Part shown: in pieces, positions 20,960 to 32,644 of the stretch
Position numbering within the stretch: position 1 is the stretch's first letter
Layout of the letters: each line of letters opens with the position of its first letter
Assembly (NCBI RefSeq): GCF_036588685.1
Contig: NC_086375.1
Coordinates: 9,603,916 to 9,667,915 of the forward strand
Length of the DNA: 64,000 nt
Origin: Mytilus trossulus
Lineage: Eukaryota; Mollusca; Bivalvia; Mytilida; Mytilidae
Direction of reading: 5' to 3'
Position numbers and translations under genes: made by a program
Notes under the pieces: generated by a model
What the model saw: the letters and a program-made list of their open reading frames with translations, nothing else
Told to the model about the DNA's origin: nothing
Database searches by the model: none

Positions 20960-21239
20960 ATGCTGCCCATTATTTTTGCCCTGTCAATGACAGTATATAC
21001 CACACAAGGAGCCAGCTATTCCGACCTCCTCCTCAACGATCTGTCTCAGCTCTATCAACTCCAACAACCTGAGTCAGGTGGACGATATGGTTACTATGAC
21101 GACGAACTTGTTGGGAGGAGTATGCCTGATGATTGGTCCTTAAACATGGATGACCCTAATCTATTCAGCAGAGCATCAATCAGGGACCCAGAATTAATAC
21201 AACAGTTGCCTAGCCTTTGGGGATACCAGTCCATGTCTG
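20960..21239 (+). CDS. SCG5: SCG5 coding exon 1: signal peptide and N-terminal domain
   Basis: Start ATG at 20960 gives M-L-P-I-I-F-A-L-S-M-T-V-Y-T-T-Q-G, a plausible signal peptide, followed by the conserved A-S-Y-S-D-L-L-L-N-D-L-S. The rest is acidic and Tyr/Asp-rich. The donor is TCTG|GTGAGT, phase 1. Confidence 0.9.
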
Positions 21240-24200
21240 GTGAGTTTAAGTTTTAGTATTTCATATAATATCATAATATATCATTCAGATCATAAAATCA
21301 GAATTTAATATAATTTCATAAAAGTCGCTGAGTAGGTGTCAACAAAACATAGAGATTCAAGATTACTAGTATGGTATAAAACTTGCATTTTAAAGATTTT
21401 TCTTTTAATGTAAGTGAAAAAAAAATGGTTTCCAATTAGTAATTTTCTAAGATGTTAATGTAATATTTCATTTCGCAAATATTTTGCAAAACGATCAATT
21501 GAGAAAATAGCTGTTTAGGAAAGATGTTGATTTTGTGAAAGTGTTCTTGCATCATATACGTGCTCTTACTTTCTGATGATATGTCCCTTTCGTGGTTCAG
21601 GCTTAACAATGAGCTAATATTTTTTTGTTTCATATATGAATAAATTTGATTTTATTTTAGGTGGAACAGGAGGTGGAAAAGAAAATCCTAAACAAGTAAA
21701 AACTGACAAAGTTCTTCCAGCTTACTGTAACCCACCAAATCCTTGCCCTGTTGGATATACAGGTAAGATCATGTTTATACTCGCAAAATACATTAGAAAA
21801 CAACCGTTTAACTTTAAAAAATGTGTGACTCGGAAAAACACCAGAAACCCAACCCCTTTGAAGTTAAATTGTTGCCCCCTTATTTCTGTCCTACCAAAAA
21901 TACTTCTTCTATAACCAACTCTTCATTTGTCGTCAGAATACATATTTCAGTGAAACCCAGTTCGAAACGTATAGAAAATTGTTCATTCTTTAAATACAAC
22001 TTGCGCTAAATATACTTGAATAACAAGAGTGTAAGAGGCAAACACAGTTCTTTTTCCATGGTTTAATTATTTTTCACGAGTAAATATCGGACAAATACTG
22101 TAGATGGATCTAAAGGCTCAATTCCTTTCTTTGGATTTTCCCCAACACCATAATCTTATAAAAAAAAATTAGACTTGACTTACCACCCCCCCTTTTTTTT
22201 TTATCCAATAGTGCATTTCCTTTTAAAACTTCTTGGTCCACTCTTATATTTATGTTTCTCAAACTGAAACGAACAAAGGGTGCGAGCAATTCATCAACAA
22301 ATGACCAGAGATCAATAAATCAATAACGCCTACAATCATAATAGAATATTGTGTAAGTTCAGTTCCATATTTATAAATCGATTTTGTTTCATGATTATCT
22401 ATCTTTTCAGCTGATGATAACTGCGTGGAAAAGTTCGAGAATTCCCTTGACAATAATCGCCGTCTGTTAAAACAACAAGACTGTCCATGCGATGCAGAAC
22501 ACATGTTTTCATGTCCGGCTGAAAATGACCAGGAAATTAAGCAAACAGGAAACTATCCAGAATGGATGCAGCAAAACTCAAACTCAGATTTGGTAAGAAA
22601 AAAAGCTACAAATAGTTTACTACCTATACTATTTATAAAATGATGTACGGCGACTGATGGTAAAGAGAATGACAGTGGAAATACATACAGTATTATATTT
22701 ATACGCTTTTTACAAAATGGTGGCGGTAACTCTCTAGCTTTGGAATGTAATAGGTCTTATAGGTTCATAAGATGTCTTTGTTATAAAGTTTTGACTTGCA
22801 GTCAAATTTTGCGCTTACTTTAAAATTTAGTTCTTTCATTTTTACGTTAAAAGTAGTTCGATAAACCAGTTGGCGACCAGTAAAACTATTGGGTCCATAT
22901 TACTTTACAGATGCATGTAAAGAAATAGCTCCATGGCCATTTTATGGTTTCAGTCATTTTAACTAATGAAAGGAATCTAATTTGAATATCTTTCTTATTA
23001 TGAAGCTGCATGCAAATTGCTCAATGGTAACCGGATGTGTAATTTGAATGAGACATTCGTTTTTTGACAATTTTAAGTTTTTTTTTAATTCAACATAATG
23101 TCAAATAACGGTAGGAACAACTGAATCAAATAGTCGCAATCTGGAAACAGTATATCAATATATATGTTCCTGGTTTATTTAAAACCTACTAGAGCTTAAA
23201 TGGACTTAATTTTCTATCTCGATTCGGGTCAGGTTGAAATACGGTTTGTCTTATTCTCTTCAAACTAACGTTGTGTCCATTTTCCAACAGGACAGTATGA
23301 GTTTAGAGAAACGCGAGAAGAAAGGTGGCAACCATATGAGATATAGAAGGGTTAGTCCACTTTGTTCTTATTGTCCGTTGTAGTTAGTAGACTAGCGCAC
23401 TATAGTTTGAGCTTTTCTTGCAAATTAAGCTGTAACTGATCTCATTTTGCTTGCTTTTTGGTGTTTTCTTATCTCATTTTGTTTGCTTTAAGTGTTGTCT
23501 AATCTCATTTTGCCTTGTTTTTAGTATTTTCTGATCTCATTTTGCTTGCATGCATTTTTCTGTGGTTTGTGTTTTCATTAATCTGATTTTTATACTTTAT
23601 TCTAAACAGTTTGTGGCTTCAAAGAAATGTATATATTGCTTACTTTTGGTATGTGTTGTGCATTATACCTGCTAGACATTTTTTGTCGTGCAATGTAGTA
23701 TAGCTTTCTACTGTCGTCGTTGACAGAACACTTATGGCATGTTTCATTTTTAATCTTCTTCTGTATGAATAAATGTCTTTAAAGGGTTCAACCTGGATAT
23801 AATATAATAGTCCCAGGTTGAACGTCTCATCATACTTAGACATCGAAATAGGTATGATGCCCTATATCAAGTAACTGTATTTTGTTTGTGTGTTTGGTTT
23901 TTGTTTATTTGTCTGTTTTTAGTTTTACATTTTAAGTACTATGCTGTAGTTATTTGTTACTTTCAGCCAGATACGTATAACAAGTCCGTGTATTTGGGAA
24001 CTAGACCATATCTCGCGATATGATGCGGCCTTCAATGTTTAGTTGAAAATCATAAAGTATACAAATTGAACTCTTTACATATTAAGATACTTCCTGCAAT
24101 ATTCTATTTAGAAAACAAATCAGATTTTAGTGCACTACAATGCATTGTTTAAGTATATGTTCCGTTTATTTACCATTAAAATTATATGTTAAATTCAAGT

Positions 24201-24641
24201 ATTCTGAATGGATCAAAGGCATCAGAAAAATGGCATCAACGACTTTTGACTGTGCTTTTGAGTCAGTCGTTAGCAACTGGAAAATATTTCAGGCGTACAC
24301 TCAGCATTTTAACAAGCAATCTGAGAAAGAACTGTTATTATAACGCGCATTGCAATACCGTTGAAAGTTCACAATCTGATAACTCTTTTAGTTCACAAGT
24401 CTCTGATTATTTTACTAATCAAGCTTTGTTCTCTAATTGTTTTCACCGACAACACTGTTTTTTTGTTTTTTTTAAATATGAATTGTATATTAATGGTTAT
24501 ATTTTCTACTTGCAGGACAATGAACGCATCATGGAAATACTTCAATCTAAACTTGAGAAAATGAAGAACAACCCTTATTTTAGCGGACCACACAGAGAGG
24601 TTGCTGCCAAAAAAGGCGATCCTCTAATGAACAAACATTGA
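20960..24641 (+). CDS. SCG5: Neuroendocrine protein 7B2 (secretogranin V), five coding exons
   Basis: The coding exons are 20960-21239, 21661-21762, 22411-22592, 23291-23350 and 24516-24641, totalling 750 nt (249 residues plus stop), with in-frame phases at every junction. 7B2 is the secretory-pathway chaperone of prohormone convertase 2 (PC2), and its C-terminal peptide inhibits PC2. Visible features are a signal peptide (residues about 1-17), S-Y-S-D-L-L-L-N-D-L-S-Q-L, the hallmark PPNPCPVGYTADDNC block, a second Cys cluster (DCPCDAEHMFSC), a furin-type R-Y-R-R at the end of exon 4, and a C-terminal peptide with N-P-Y-F-S-G and V-A-A-K-K, matching the N-P-Y-L-x-G and V-A-K-K of vertebrate 7B2. 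Length and order fit the family. The gene marks neuroendocrine cells, where it would act in secretory granules on neuropeptide precursors. Confidence 0.95.
21661..21762 (+). CDS. SCG5: SCG5 coding exon 2: PPNPCPVG motif
   Basis: Acceptor TTATTTTAG, donor ACAG|GTAAGA, phase 1 to phase 1. A Gly-rich G-G-T-G-G-G-K linker precedes Y-C-N-P-P-N-P-C-P-V-G-Y-T, the most conserved part of 7B2, associated with PC2 binding and chaperone action. Confidence 0.93.
22411..22592 (+). CDS. SCG5: SCG5 coding exon 3: second cysteine cluster
   Basis: Acceptor TCTTTTCAG, donor TTG|GTAAGA, ending in phase 0. It encodes A-D-D-N-C-V-E-K-F-E-N-S, then DCPCDAEHMFSC. The C-x-C-x6-C cluster is an addition I do not recall from vertebrate 7B2. 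Confidence 0.9.
23291..23350 (+). CDS. SCG5: SCG5 coding exon 4: basic cleavage region
   Basis: Acceptor TTCCAACAG, donor AGAAGG|GTTAGT (a weaker GTTAGT donor). The 20 codons contain L-E-K-R-E-K-K and end M-R-Y-R-R. R-Y-R-R fits the furin consensus R-x-(K/R)-R and occupies the position of the RRKRR processing site in vertebrate 7B2. The exon is phase 0-0, so skipping it would keep the frame but delete the cleavage site. Confidence 0.88.
24516..24641 (+). CDS. SCG5: SCG5 coding exon 5: PC2-inhibitory C-terminal peptide
   Basis: Acceptor CTACTTGCAG, stop TGA at 24639-24641. It encodes D-N-E-R-I-M-E-I-L, then N-N-P-Y-F-S-G-P and V-A-A-K-K-G-D-P. N-P-Y and the K-K pair are the conserved parts of the 7B2 inhibitory peptide, K-K being where PC2 eventually cuts it. 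Confidence 0.92.
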   Translation, partial: DNERIMEILQSKLEKMKNNPYFSGPHREVAAKKGDPLMNKH

Positions 24642-25146
24642 GTTGTTCACGCGTAAAACCAATTGGTTTATTGTTTGCTACAGTTATGTTGCTTATTGTT
24701 CGTATTTCTTTTCAAAAATGTATTATTAGACGAGAACTTCAAAAATCTATTGATCCAAAGAACAATTTAAGCATTATTTTTCAAAATATAGGATCAGGGC
24801 TAGGGGACAGGGTCAAAGTATAAAATAGATTGTTGCTAGTGTAGTCCTCTTCTTGTCCACAAATGTTGCAAGGAAAGTGTAATGGTCAAAATGTTCAGTG
24901 GACATTTTTTCTTTCTTTTAGTTGCTTAACTGCTCTTTCTTTTTCTAGGTGTCTTTGTTTTGAAAATGACTTTTATTCAATTAAATTAAGTTAAAATTAA
25001 TAAGCAAAGATATAAGACACTGCAGAAAATCACAGACCACCAACTATAAAATGGGGTTCTCCAGGCCGGTGTAAAACTTCTGAAGACTTTCTGCTTATAC
25101 GTATAATTTCCTCTTTCATTTGTGTGTATGGAATGCAGACAATAAA
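24642..25146 (+). other. SCG5: SCG5 3'UTR (to first poly(A) signal)
   Basis: The sequence after the stop runs to AATAAA at 25141-25146 and has no frame of interest. A second AATAAA lies near 25541, so a longer 3' end is possible. Confidence 0.5.
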
Positions 25147-26539
25147 CGAATAGATCTGTTACGCTCGGGGTCCCTCAACAGTATCAGAATGTTATTGCCA
25201 TAAATATGAAATAACTCATTATCTTCCTACACTTTATCTACATTTCGCCAACACAAATACTGTTGGACTCTCATGGGCGTTGCACGATTCCAAATTCCAT
25301 AACGATTTTATAACATTGTGTTCAAATATTTTATTGAGGGTACTTAACGGTTCTATATTACAAAGTCTATCAATTGTTGGTTTTAAAATAAAATATATTT
25401 ACGTTTTGTTAAGTTGTTGTCAATTTTGAACTGAAACATGACTTCATCTTGCTTGTTGTAGCTTTTTAAGTTGTCAGTTTTTGTCAACTTTAAAAAGGAT
25501 GCTTTTTATGGAGACAAGTCATATTTTCTGGATTAAGAATAAAGAAAAGTATGTAATCGACTTTCAAAACCTAATGGAAAAGACATAATAATGATAAAAC
25601 TAGCACGGAGAAAGCCTGAGATTCTGTTCAAACCTTTTATTCGAGTTTACTGTCGAGCAGTGAGCCAGTTTCCCAGCCTAGTCAGGAACGAGTTGCTGTC
25701 GATATATAAAATATCAAAACTTCGCTTGGACTTTAACATGTGGTGTACATCGAATTTAACAAAAAGTCCAATATCAAATTAAAATCAATGTCACTTTAAT
25801 GTATTATTGAAATAGCTCGTACTCAAGATCAATTTAGATAAGAAATCAAAATGTACCGACAACTAATTTGTCTGTTTTAAACTAATACAACCTCTTCAGA
25901 ATTCGAAATCACCGAAAGTCCGATATAGAATCACTGACTTAAACACGAAACAAAAGCACACCATATGCATGTCAGTGTTGTTCTAGATACCGTTTTAATA
26001 AGCAAAACAAGACCCCAAGATGGGAAAATGTGAAATAATTCACAAAAGAAAACAACCAGATATGTACAACAAAACAAAACAAAATCAAATGTGGCAGACA
26101 GTAGTCAACGACGAACACTTGATAATAGGCTTAGACTTTAACCAGACACACATATGCTATGACAAGATTAAAGTATTCGTCAAAAAATCATTCTAAAACC
26201 CACTCTTCAAAAAATGTGGTACGAAAAAAATAATAACAAATTCTGATTTCAATACTGGAATTAGGCTCTTTGTGTGCAGTTTAATCTCGAAAGAACTCTT
26301 AGTTGTGAGCGTCTTGTATGAAAGGTCGATACAAGACTCTGTACTTGGATCTTTTGCAGACATATTTTGTTTATGTATGGACTCCTCCTAACAACGATTG
26401 TCCACTTCAAACAAATCATTTGATTGATTGATTCGATTCTTTCACATCATTCTTATTAAGGTAAAAACGATGATAACAACATATTTTATTCTACAATATG
26501 AAATTAAACAGACATATAACAAGAGTGCACACGCTGATA
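25147..26539. other. Intergenic, little recognised
   Basis: AT-rich DNA with no protein-like frame. AACACAAATACTGTTGGACT and neighbouring text show no match elsewhere in the window that I could see. Confidence 0.4.
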
Positions 26540-27190
26540 TGTCTCGCCTTCTCAAGGTCAGATGACACCTGTCAGCTAGACATGTACACCTTACAATCAT
26601 TCCATACACCAAATATAGTAGACCTATTGCAAATAGTATAAGAAAAACAGACCAAAACACAAAAAATAACTTAACTATATCCACTGAACCATGGAAATGA
26701 GGTCAAGGTCAGGTGACACCTGCCAGTTGGACATGTGCACCTTACAGTCCTTCCTTACACCGAATATACTAGACTATTGCTTAATTTATAGTATCTGAGA
26801 TAGACTTGACTACCAAAACTTAACCTTGTTCACTGATCCGTGAAATGAAGTCGAGGTCAAGTGAAAACTGTCTGACGGGCATGAGGACCTTGCAAGCTAC
26901 GCACTTACCAAATATAGTTATCCAATTACTTATAATAAGAGAGAATTACATTACATTACAAAAAAAATCGTAATTTTTTTTTTCATGTAGTCACTGGACC
27001 ATGAAAATGAGGTCAAAGACATTGGGCATGTGACTGACGGAAAGTTCATTGAATATCTATATACAAAGCATGAAGCATCCAGGTCTTCTACCTTCTAAAA
27101 TATAAAGCTTTTCTGAAGTTAGCTACCGCCGCCGCCGCCTGATCACTATCCCTATGTCGAGCTTTCTGCAACAAAAGTTGCAGTCTCGAC
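26540..27190 (-). repeat. Diverged tandem repeat family, inverted counterpart of 4080-4870
   Basis: Shared with the + strand copy, in reverse order and orientation: AGGTCAGATGACACCTGTCA, ACATGTACACCTTACAATCA, CCAAATATAGTAGACCTATT, and at the far end ATCACTATCCCTATGTCGAG and GTTGCAGTCTCGACG. Further decayed units continue at about 28230-28460 and 29020-29180. Confidence 0.65.
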
Positions 27191-27674
27191 GAAAATCACA
27201 TTGCACGAGTTCAGAATCTATGTATATCTATGTTTATGTTTTTCCAGTTCTCCCTTATATAACCAACGGAGGTCTTCGGAGGTCAAACCAACAGTTAATT
27301 GGATAATACACACGAATAAAAGTAAATCCACAAAAACACTGAACTCCGATGAAAATTCAATCGTAAAGTATTTTAGACCTTTTATGATTTGAATAACTGT
27401 TTTGAATTGTTATAAACCAAATATAGGAATTTGAGTCAAATCGATGAACATGAATTTGACAGCTAAAGGGAAACCATAATCACCTGCAGTTACATGATTC
27501 ATTGAAAACTAACCATTGTAATATCATTGACAATTTGATTTGAGTAGGGGGTCATCTTTCCCGTGTCCTTGTACTAGCTGTTATGATAAAAAAAAAACTG
27601 TTCTGAATGATTCTATTTAGATGAAAAACATGACAGAGTGAAACGACAAAGCCGTGGTACCATTAAATAATACC

Positions 27675-27712
27675 AAGGATTCGTATAGTTAGATCTAACT
27701 ATACAAATCCTT
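27675..27712. repeat. 38-bp palindrome
   Basis: AAGGATTCGTATAGTTAG and its reverse complement (one mismatch) flank a central AT, making an almost loopless palindrome around AGATCT. Confidence 0.85.
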
Positions 27713-27902
27713 GATAATACCAATTAGGAAGTAAACACATAGGAAACCACTGCATTAAAGTGTTCATTTAACAAAAAAGTATAGCCACAGTAAAGTATGA
27801 CAATGGAACACAATAGAAATCATAAATAATAGTAATACATGAGTGAACACTTTATACTGAATATGATTCAAATTTGTTAAAACATTTTTGAAAAATTAAA
27901 TT

Positions 27903-28195
27903 TTGAAAGTAACGCGTCTTCTGATTGGCTGACGTTATTTTGTTATCAGCCCAAAGACATATGTGACCGTGATGTCATCCACATTTTTTAATGATTTTCT
28001 ACGGTTTAAAATAGAATTTAGAATTAAATTATAAGAAATGACTGTAATATTTTTTCTGTCTATTCGAAATAACTTTAAAAAATGTGATGCACACTGTTAA
28101 ATAACCCGCTGTGCACGTTATTCAGTGTGCACCAATTTTTTTTAATGTTAATTCTTCATAGACAGAAAAAAATATTACAGTCATTCATTAAATAA
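27903..28195. mobile_element. Foldback element with a GTGCACCA centre, copy 2
   Basis: Same order of motifs as 18413-18730: AACGCGTCTTCTGATTGGCT, TGACCGTGATGTCATCC, TTCGAAATAAC, the centre AATAACCCGCTGTGCACGTT, then the reverse-complemented half. Confidence 0.65.
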
Positions 28196-28487
28196 AAGAT
28201 TAAGGTCTTGCTAAAGGTATCACATGAACGGTTAAACCGTATTAACATGTACCAATAAACCATGAAACTAATGTCCAGATCAGACACATTACCCTGTCAT
28301 ATGGACATTAAAGGTTCAAACTTACAATCATTCTATACACCGCCGAATCAATTGACCTATTTTTGAAAAAAATATACCTTGTCACCAAAACGTTACTTTA
28401 ATCAATGAATGCTGAAAATGAGGTCAATATAAAATGAAGACCTTACAGTTATCCTATACACTGAATAGTGTTAATCTGTTCTGATCA

Positions 28488-28640
28488 GAGGCAGATTTAA
28501 GGGTCCGCAATTAAGCCCCCCTTTTGGGGAAAAAATCTGGTTGCTTATATAGAGAATCACTGAAGCGTGATTGAACAGGCCCCCTCTTAGGCAGTCAGTG
28601 AGCCCCTACTTATGAAAATTTCTGGATCCGACACTGCTGA
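28488..28640 (+). mobile_element. Degraded MITE of the CAGTGGCGGATCC family
   Basis: CAGAGGCAGATTTAAGGGTC at the left and CTGGATCCGACACTG at the right are mutated versions of the family ends, with AAGCCCCCCTTTTGGGG inside. Confidence 0.55.
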
Positions 28641-28654
28641 TTATTATTATAATC

Positions 28655-28925
28655 TTTAAGGAATGACTGTAATATTTTTTATGTCTATGAAAAAATAACA
28701 TAAAAAAGGTGGTGCACACTGATTAAGCGCGTAGCACCTTATTTCAAAGTGTGCACCACATGTTTTATGTTATTTCAAATAGACAGAAAAAATATTACAA
28801 TTATTTCTTATAATTCAATTCTTAATTTTATTTTTAACCGGAGTAAATCATGAAAAAAACGTTGATAAAAAAATATGTCTATGAGCTAATAGACCAAACA
28901 CTCTCAGCCAATTAGAAGACACATT
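28655..28925. mobile_element. Foldback element with a GTGCACCA centre, copy 3
   Basis: GGAATGACTGTAATATTTTT, ATAAAAAAGGTGGTGCACAC, the centre, then AAGTGTGCACCACATGTTTT and AGACAGAAAAAATATTACAA. The arms are inverted. Confidence 0.65.
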
Positions 28926-29489
28926 CTTTGACACATTCCCCATTTCCATTCTCAATTTTACATTACATCCAACATTAATTTATTGAGAAATGAATAGAAT
29001 CATTATAAAGAAGTCTTAACATTGATATATGAACCCTGCAAATGAGATCAAAAGGTCAGATAATAAATGTACATTTACACCATTACTCGCTATCATTCTA
29101 ACCCCTGAATACATCTGACTATTGCTGAACATGTGAAGTTGGTCCATAGTATAAGTCAGACGAACAATGTTGAACATTGTAATCCTTGCAACAATTTTAT
29201 ATATTTCAAATGAAGCGGTCATTTTACTTCTTGTAGGTGAAAAACATCATGTGATAAAAACTATATTAAAAGTAGTCAGAGTGAACACCAAAAAAATGCG
29301 GTCAAGGAAAAGACAAAGACAAGATTGAATGTCAAACCATATATCATTTACATACAATGTATGGCGCATGATTATTTTTGCAAATGAACATGATACGCAT
29401 CACCATATGAATATAATAATAGAGATTGACAACATCATCCATATAATCCGTATGCAGCCATTCCGTGATAAATATATTAGGAACTTCAA

Positions 29490-29975
29490 CAGGAAACAAG
29501 AATGTGTCCCAAGTACACAGACGCCCCATCCGCACTATCATTTTCTATATTCAGTGGATCGTGAAAATGGGATAAAATCTCTAATTTGTTTACTAAGACT
29601 TCAACTTCATTAAAATCATACCTCAACCAAAACTTTAACCTGAAGCAGGACGGATTGATGGACATACGGACGCACACCTGCCAACTTTTCAAAATACCCA
29701 TGGGGGTTTTGCGTGGAAGATGGCTGCCATAGTCCTAAAAAACTTTCAAGGGGGCCTGCAAATACATTTTAATGTTGTTTGTTGGCTTCTGCATACTTTC
29801 ATAAGCCTAAAGTCATTGTAAAATTGATTGTTTTGTTTAAATTGTGGACAAAATTGCTCTTTCAAAATTTCAATTTTGGAGCCTCCATGGGGGAAATCCC
29901 CTACAAATAGTGACAGTTGGCAGGTATGCAGACATAGACCAGAAAACATTATGCCCATAAATGGGACATAAAAAA
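29490..29975 (+). repeat. Dispersed repeat ending in ACCAGAAAACATAATGCCC, copy 1, with nested MITE
   Basis: AACAAGAATGTGTCCCAAGT, TATATTCAGTGGATCGTGAA, TGGGATAAAATCTCTA, AACTTTAACCTGAAGCAGGA and ACCAGAAAACATTATGCCCA are in the same order as at 39800-40140 and 61325-61590. A MITE (29676-29925) splits this copy. Confidence 0.75.
29676..29925. mobile_element. Small element with ACCTGCCAACT ends
   Basis: The left end ACCTGCCAACT (29676-29686) is exactly inverted at the right end, AGTTGGCAGGT (29915-29925). The element interrupts the CAGAC run of the surrounding repeat. It has no coding capacity. Confidence 0.7.
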
Positions 29976-30001
29976 AACCAAAACAATCAATCGGAAAGAA
30001 C

Positions 30002-32590
30002 TTTATTTAAACATTTACAGTTAACTTTTGAGTTGTACAACATGAGTTTTGGTATAGTTAATTTTTAGATGTACAACATCGGTTTTTAGTTTATATAATT
30101 AAAACATTACAATATAATAACATTGTAAAGAGCTTGTACAATGCATAAAAATATAGTATACATTGATAATGCATCTCATAAGGAGGTTGGCCGTGGATAG
30201 GGGACATAACTCTTAAAATCACCAGTGCGTTTGTACTAGACATGTTAATCAATATATTTTAAGCTTTTATCTAATGTAGATTATTATAATTCTATTTCAC
30301 ATGAATGCTTGAAACACAATAAGGATAATGGCTGTTACAAACGCACTACTGATTTTACAGTGTGCTCTACAATACCCTGCAAACTTCAAAACAGTGGTTA
30401 CGTCTGCACACTAGCACATACTTAAAGTTTAGTGTAGCAACAAGGCAACTGTTTTAGGGTTTGCACACCAAGTTCTAACACCTGAAGACCACATAATTAT
30501 TTTAGATTCTCAACATCTTCCCAACATATAGATTTTCTTCAAATTCATTTTAAGAAATTTCTCTGTCCCTCATTAAATTATTATGTAAATTTTCACAGAC
30601 ATATATACACATGTATATATACATTTTATAAATGTGTTCATATGTCTATGATCACAACTGGGGAAAAACTGTCTGAAGAGGATGAGAAATCCAAATTTAA
30701 ATTGTATATGGCCTCCACAATCAAGCATTATAATTTCTTTTATACTGAATCTTTCATACAAAAATAAGACAAACATTTACATGTACATGGCAACACGAAC
30801 ATTTTGAAAAAAATATTGAAGTAGCTAATTATTTTGTTGGAGTTGTTTTGGTACATCAAGTGATGTTGAAACATTTTTTTTTCAAAATAGATGCATAAAA
30901 AGATGCATTATTCAATAAAATTGACATTGCTTTCTTTCTTTTTTTTCTTCTTTATCTTTTCTGGTTAAAAAAGCTGCTAAATTCGAAATAATCTTGCAAG
31001 TAAATACTTATGATTGAAAACAGAAAACAAAAGTATGACTATTGCACAATCATTACAAAGCAAAAATTCTAAATTCATCTAGATATACTAATAAATAAAA
31101 TAAACCTGGTCCCAGTAGATTTTTGGTCTGTCTACATTGAGCTTATGGACTTGGTAGTCCAAAACATCTGGTCCCAGTAGAACTAAGGTCAGTCTACATT
31201 GAGCTTATATTTGTACAGACTTGATTGTCCAATAAGATAGTAATTTACAGGTGAAATGAACATTGAGATTGTGTCATGAAAGAACATTTTACAGTGAAAA
31301 AAATGACATCTGAATTACAAATATTTCCATGGTGCATGTTTTCATTTTTTAAATTGTAATTGCATTGATAAGAGATAAATCAAGCTTGACGCCATTAATT
31401 ACCTACACTAGAAACATGTGGGATCTGAATATTGGAATCAGTGACAATGTGTACAATATAGTTATATTGATCTAAAGCAAGTAATGAATTTTCAATGGTA
31501 TTGTTAAATTTAGTGTAAAAGTCTAATTAACATGGAAAATCATTATGACAATGCATTCAAATTTCAGAGTAGATGGAAAATATGACAAAAAAATAATAAT
31601 TTGTTTTTTGTTGGTTAATTCATGAAATTTCTCCCCAACATTAAACTTTGAGCAAGGAGAGACTTGTTACTGATTTCTTTTTTTTTTAAATATAATTTAT
31701 TTACCCAGAATTTTAAGTATTGCACATAGATAAACTGTTTTTGCAGTAATTGCATATGTACAACAGGCCTGCATATTTTCTCAGCTGCATAGTTTATTTA
31801 CAAAGATAAGACAAAAGTTTACATTTTTACAAATTTCATGTTTAGCCTAATCTATTTTCATTACAAAACTACATTTTCTGTTGATGCCTTTAATACAACT
31901 ACCAGGTAACCACAAAATATAATGCAAAATATTTTTTTGCAGATGCATGCTCTCAATTGGAAAAGCAACGCCACATTTTGTCAGTACATGGAACATTAAG
32001 TTGTAGCTGTGTTCCCCATTTCAACTTGAGATAAAGAGTTTCAGTCTCTGTTCATCATTATTTATTTTAATAGTCTGAAAGTGGATTACGTAAAAATGAA
32101 ATTTGGGTTACATTGGTTTCAAATGGAAAATAGAAGAAAATTCAGTATCAACTTGTCTTAAAAAAAATATAACTTGGCTTTTAATCCATGATGATGAGGT
32201 CATCTGAATTTCACTGCAGTAAATGATTGCAAAGAATTCAAAGTTTGACTATGAAATAATATAAAACTAAAAATAAAGGTCACATAACAGAAGGCACAGT
32301 TTATCCTTGTTCTTCAGCTTTTTATAAAATCTGTTTACCCAGAATGCACTAGCACATGTTTTATTAATTTCTCTTTGTCTTTAGAGAAATCCTTTCCTAT
32401 ACAACACTAAGGACATTGGATAAAAAAGTATCAATAACTGTCCACAGATTGTTGAATGAACTGATGTCCTGAGCGTACTAGCTGATCCATGATCACCTTT
32501 AATTACAAGCAATAAACTGATAGTTTCTGGTTCCCTGTTCATTACAATAAAGATATCATAACAACATAAACTGGATGTATTTAGGGATGT
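30002..32590 (-). other. Probable long 3'UTR of the CBM48 gene
   Basis: From the stop codon at 32591 the - strand runs about 2.6 kb to AATAAA (30007-30002), just before a dispersed repeat. The stretch is unusually free of the window's recognisable foldback and dispersed repeats, as expected for transcribed, constrained sequence. It contains many T-rich stretches on the - strand. Its extent is inferred, because earlier AATAAA-like signals also occur (for example near 31090). Confidence 0.45.
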
Positions 32591-32644
32591 CTAGCTGACA
32601 ACAACAACATTGTTCTCGATACCTTCTGCATCATTTTTGGTTGG
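32591..32644 (-). CDS. CBM48 gene coding exon 6: C-terminal strand and stop
   Basis: Acceptor CATTTCAG, 17 codons and TAG (32593-32591). It encodes P-T-K-N-D-A-E-G-I-E-N-N-V-V-V-V-S. N-N-V-V-V corresponds to V-N-N-I-I-Q in AMPK-beta, keeping the N150 equivalent. Confidence 0.88.
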   Translation of the reverse strand, partial: PTKNDAEGIENNVVVVS

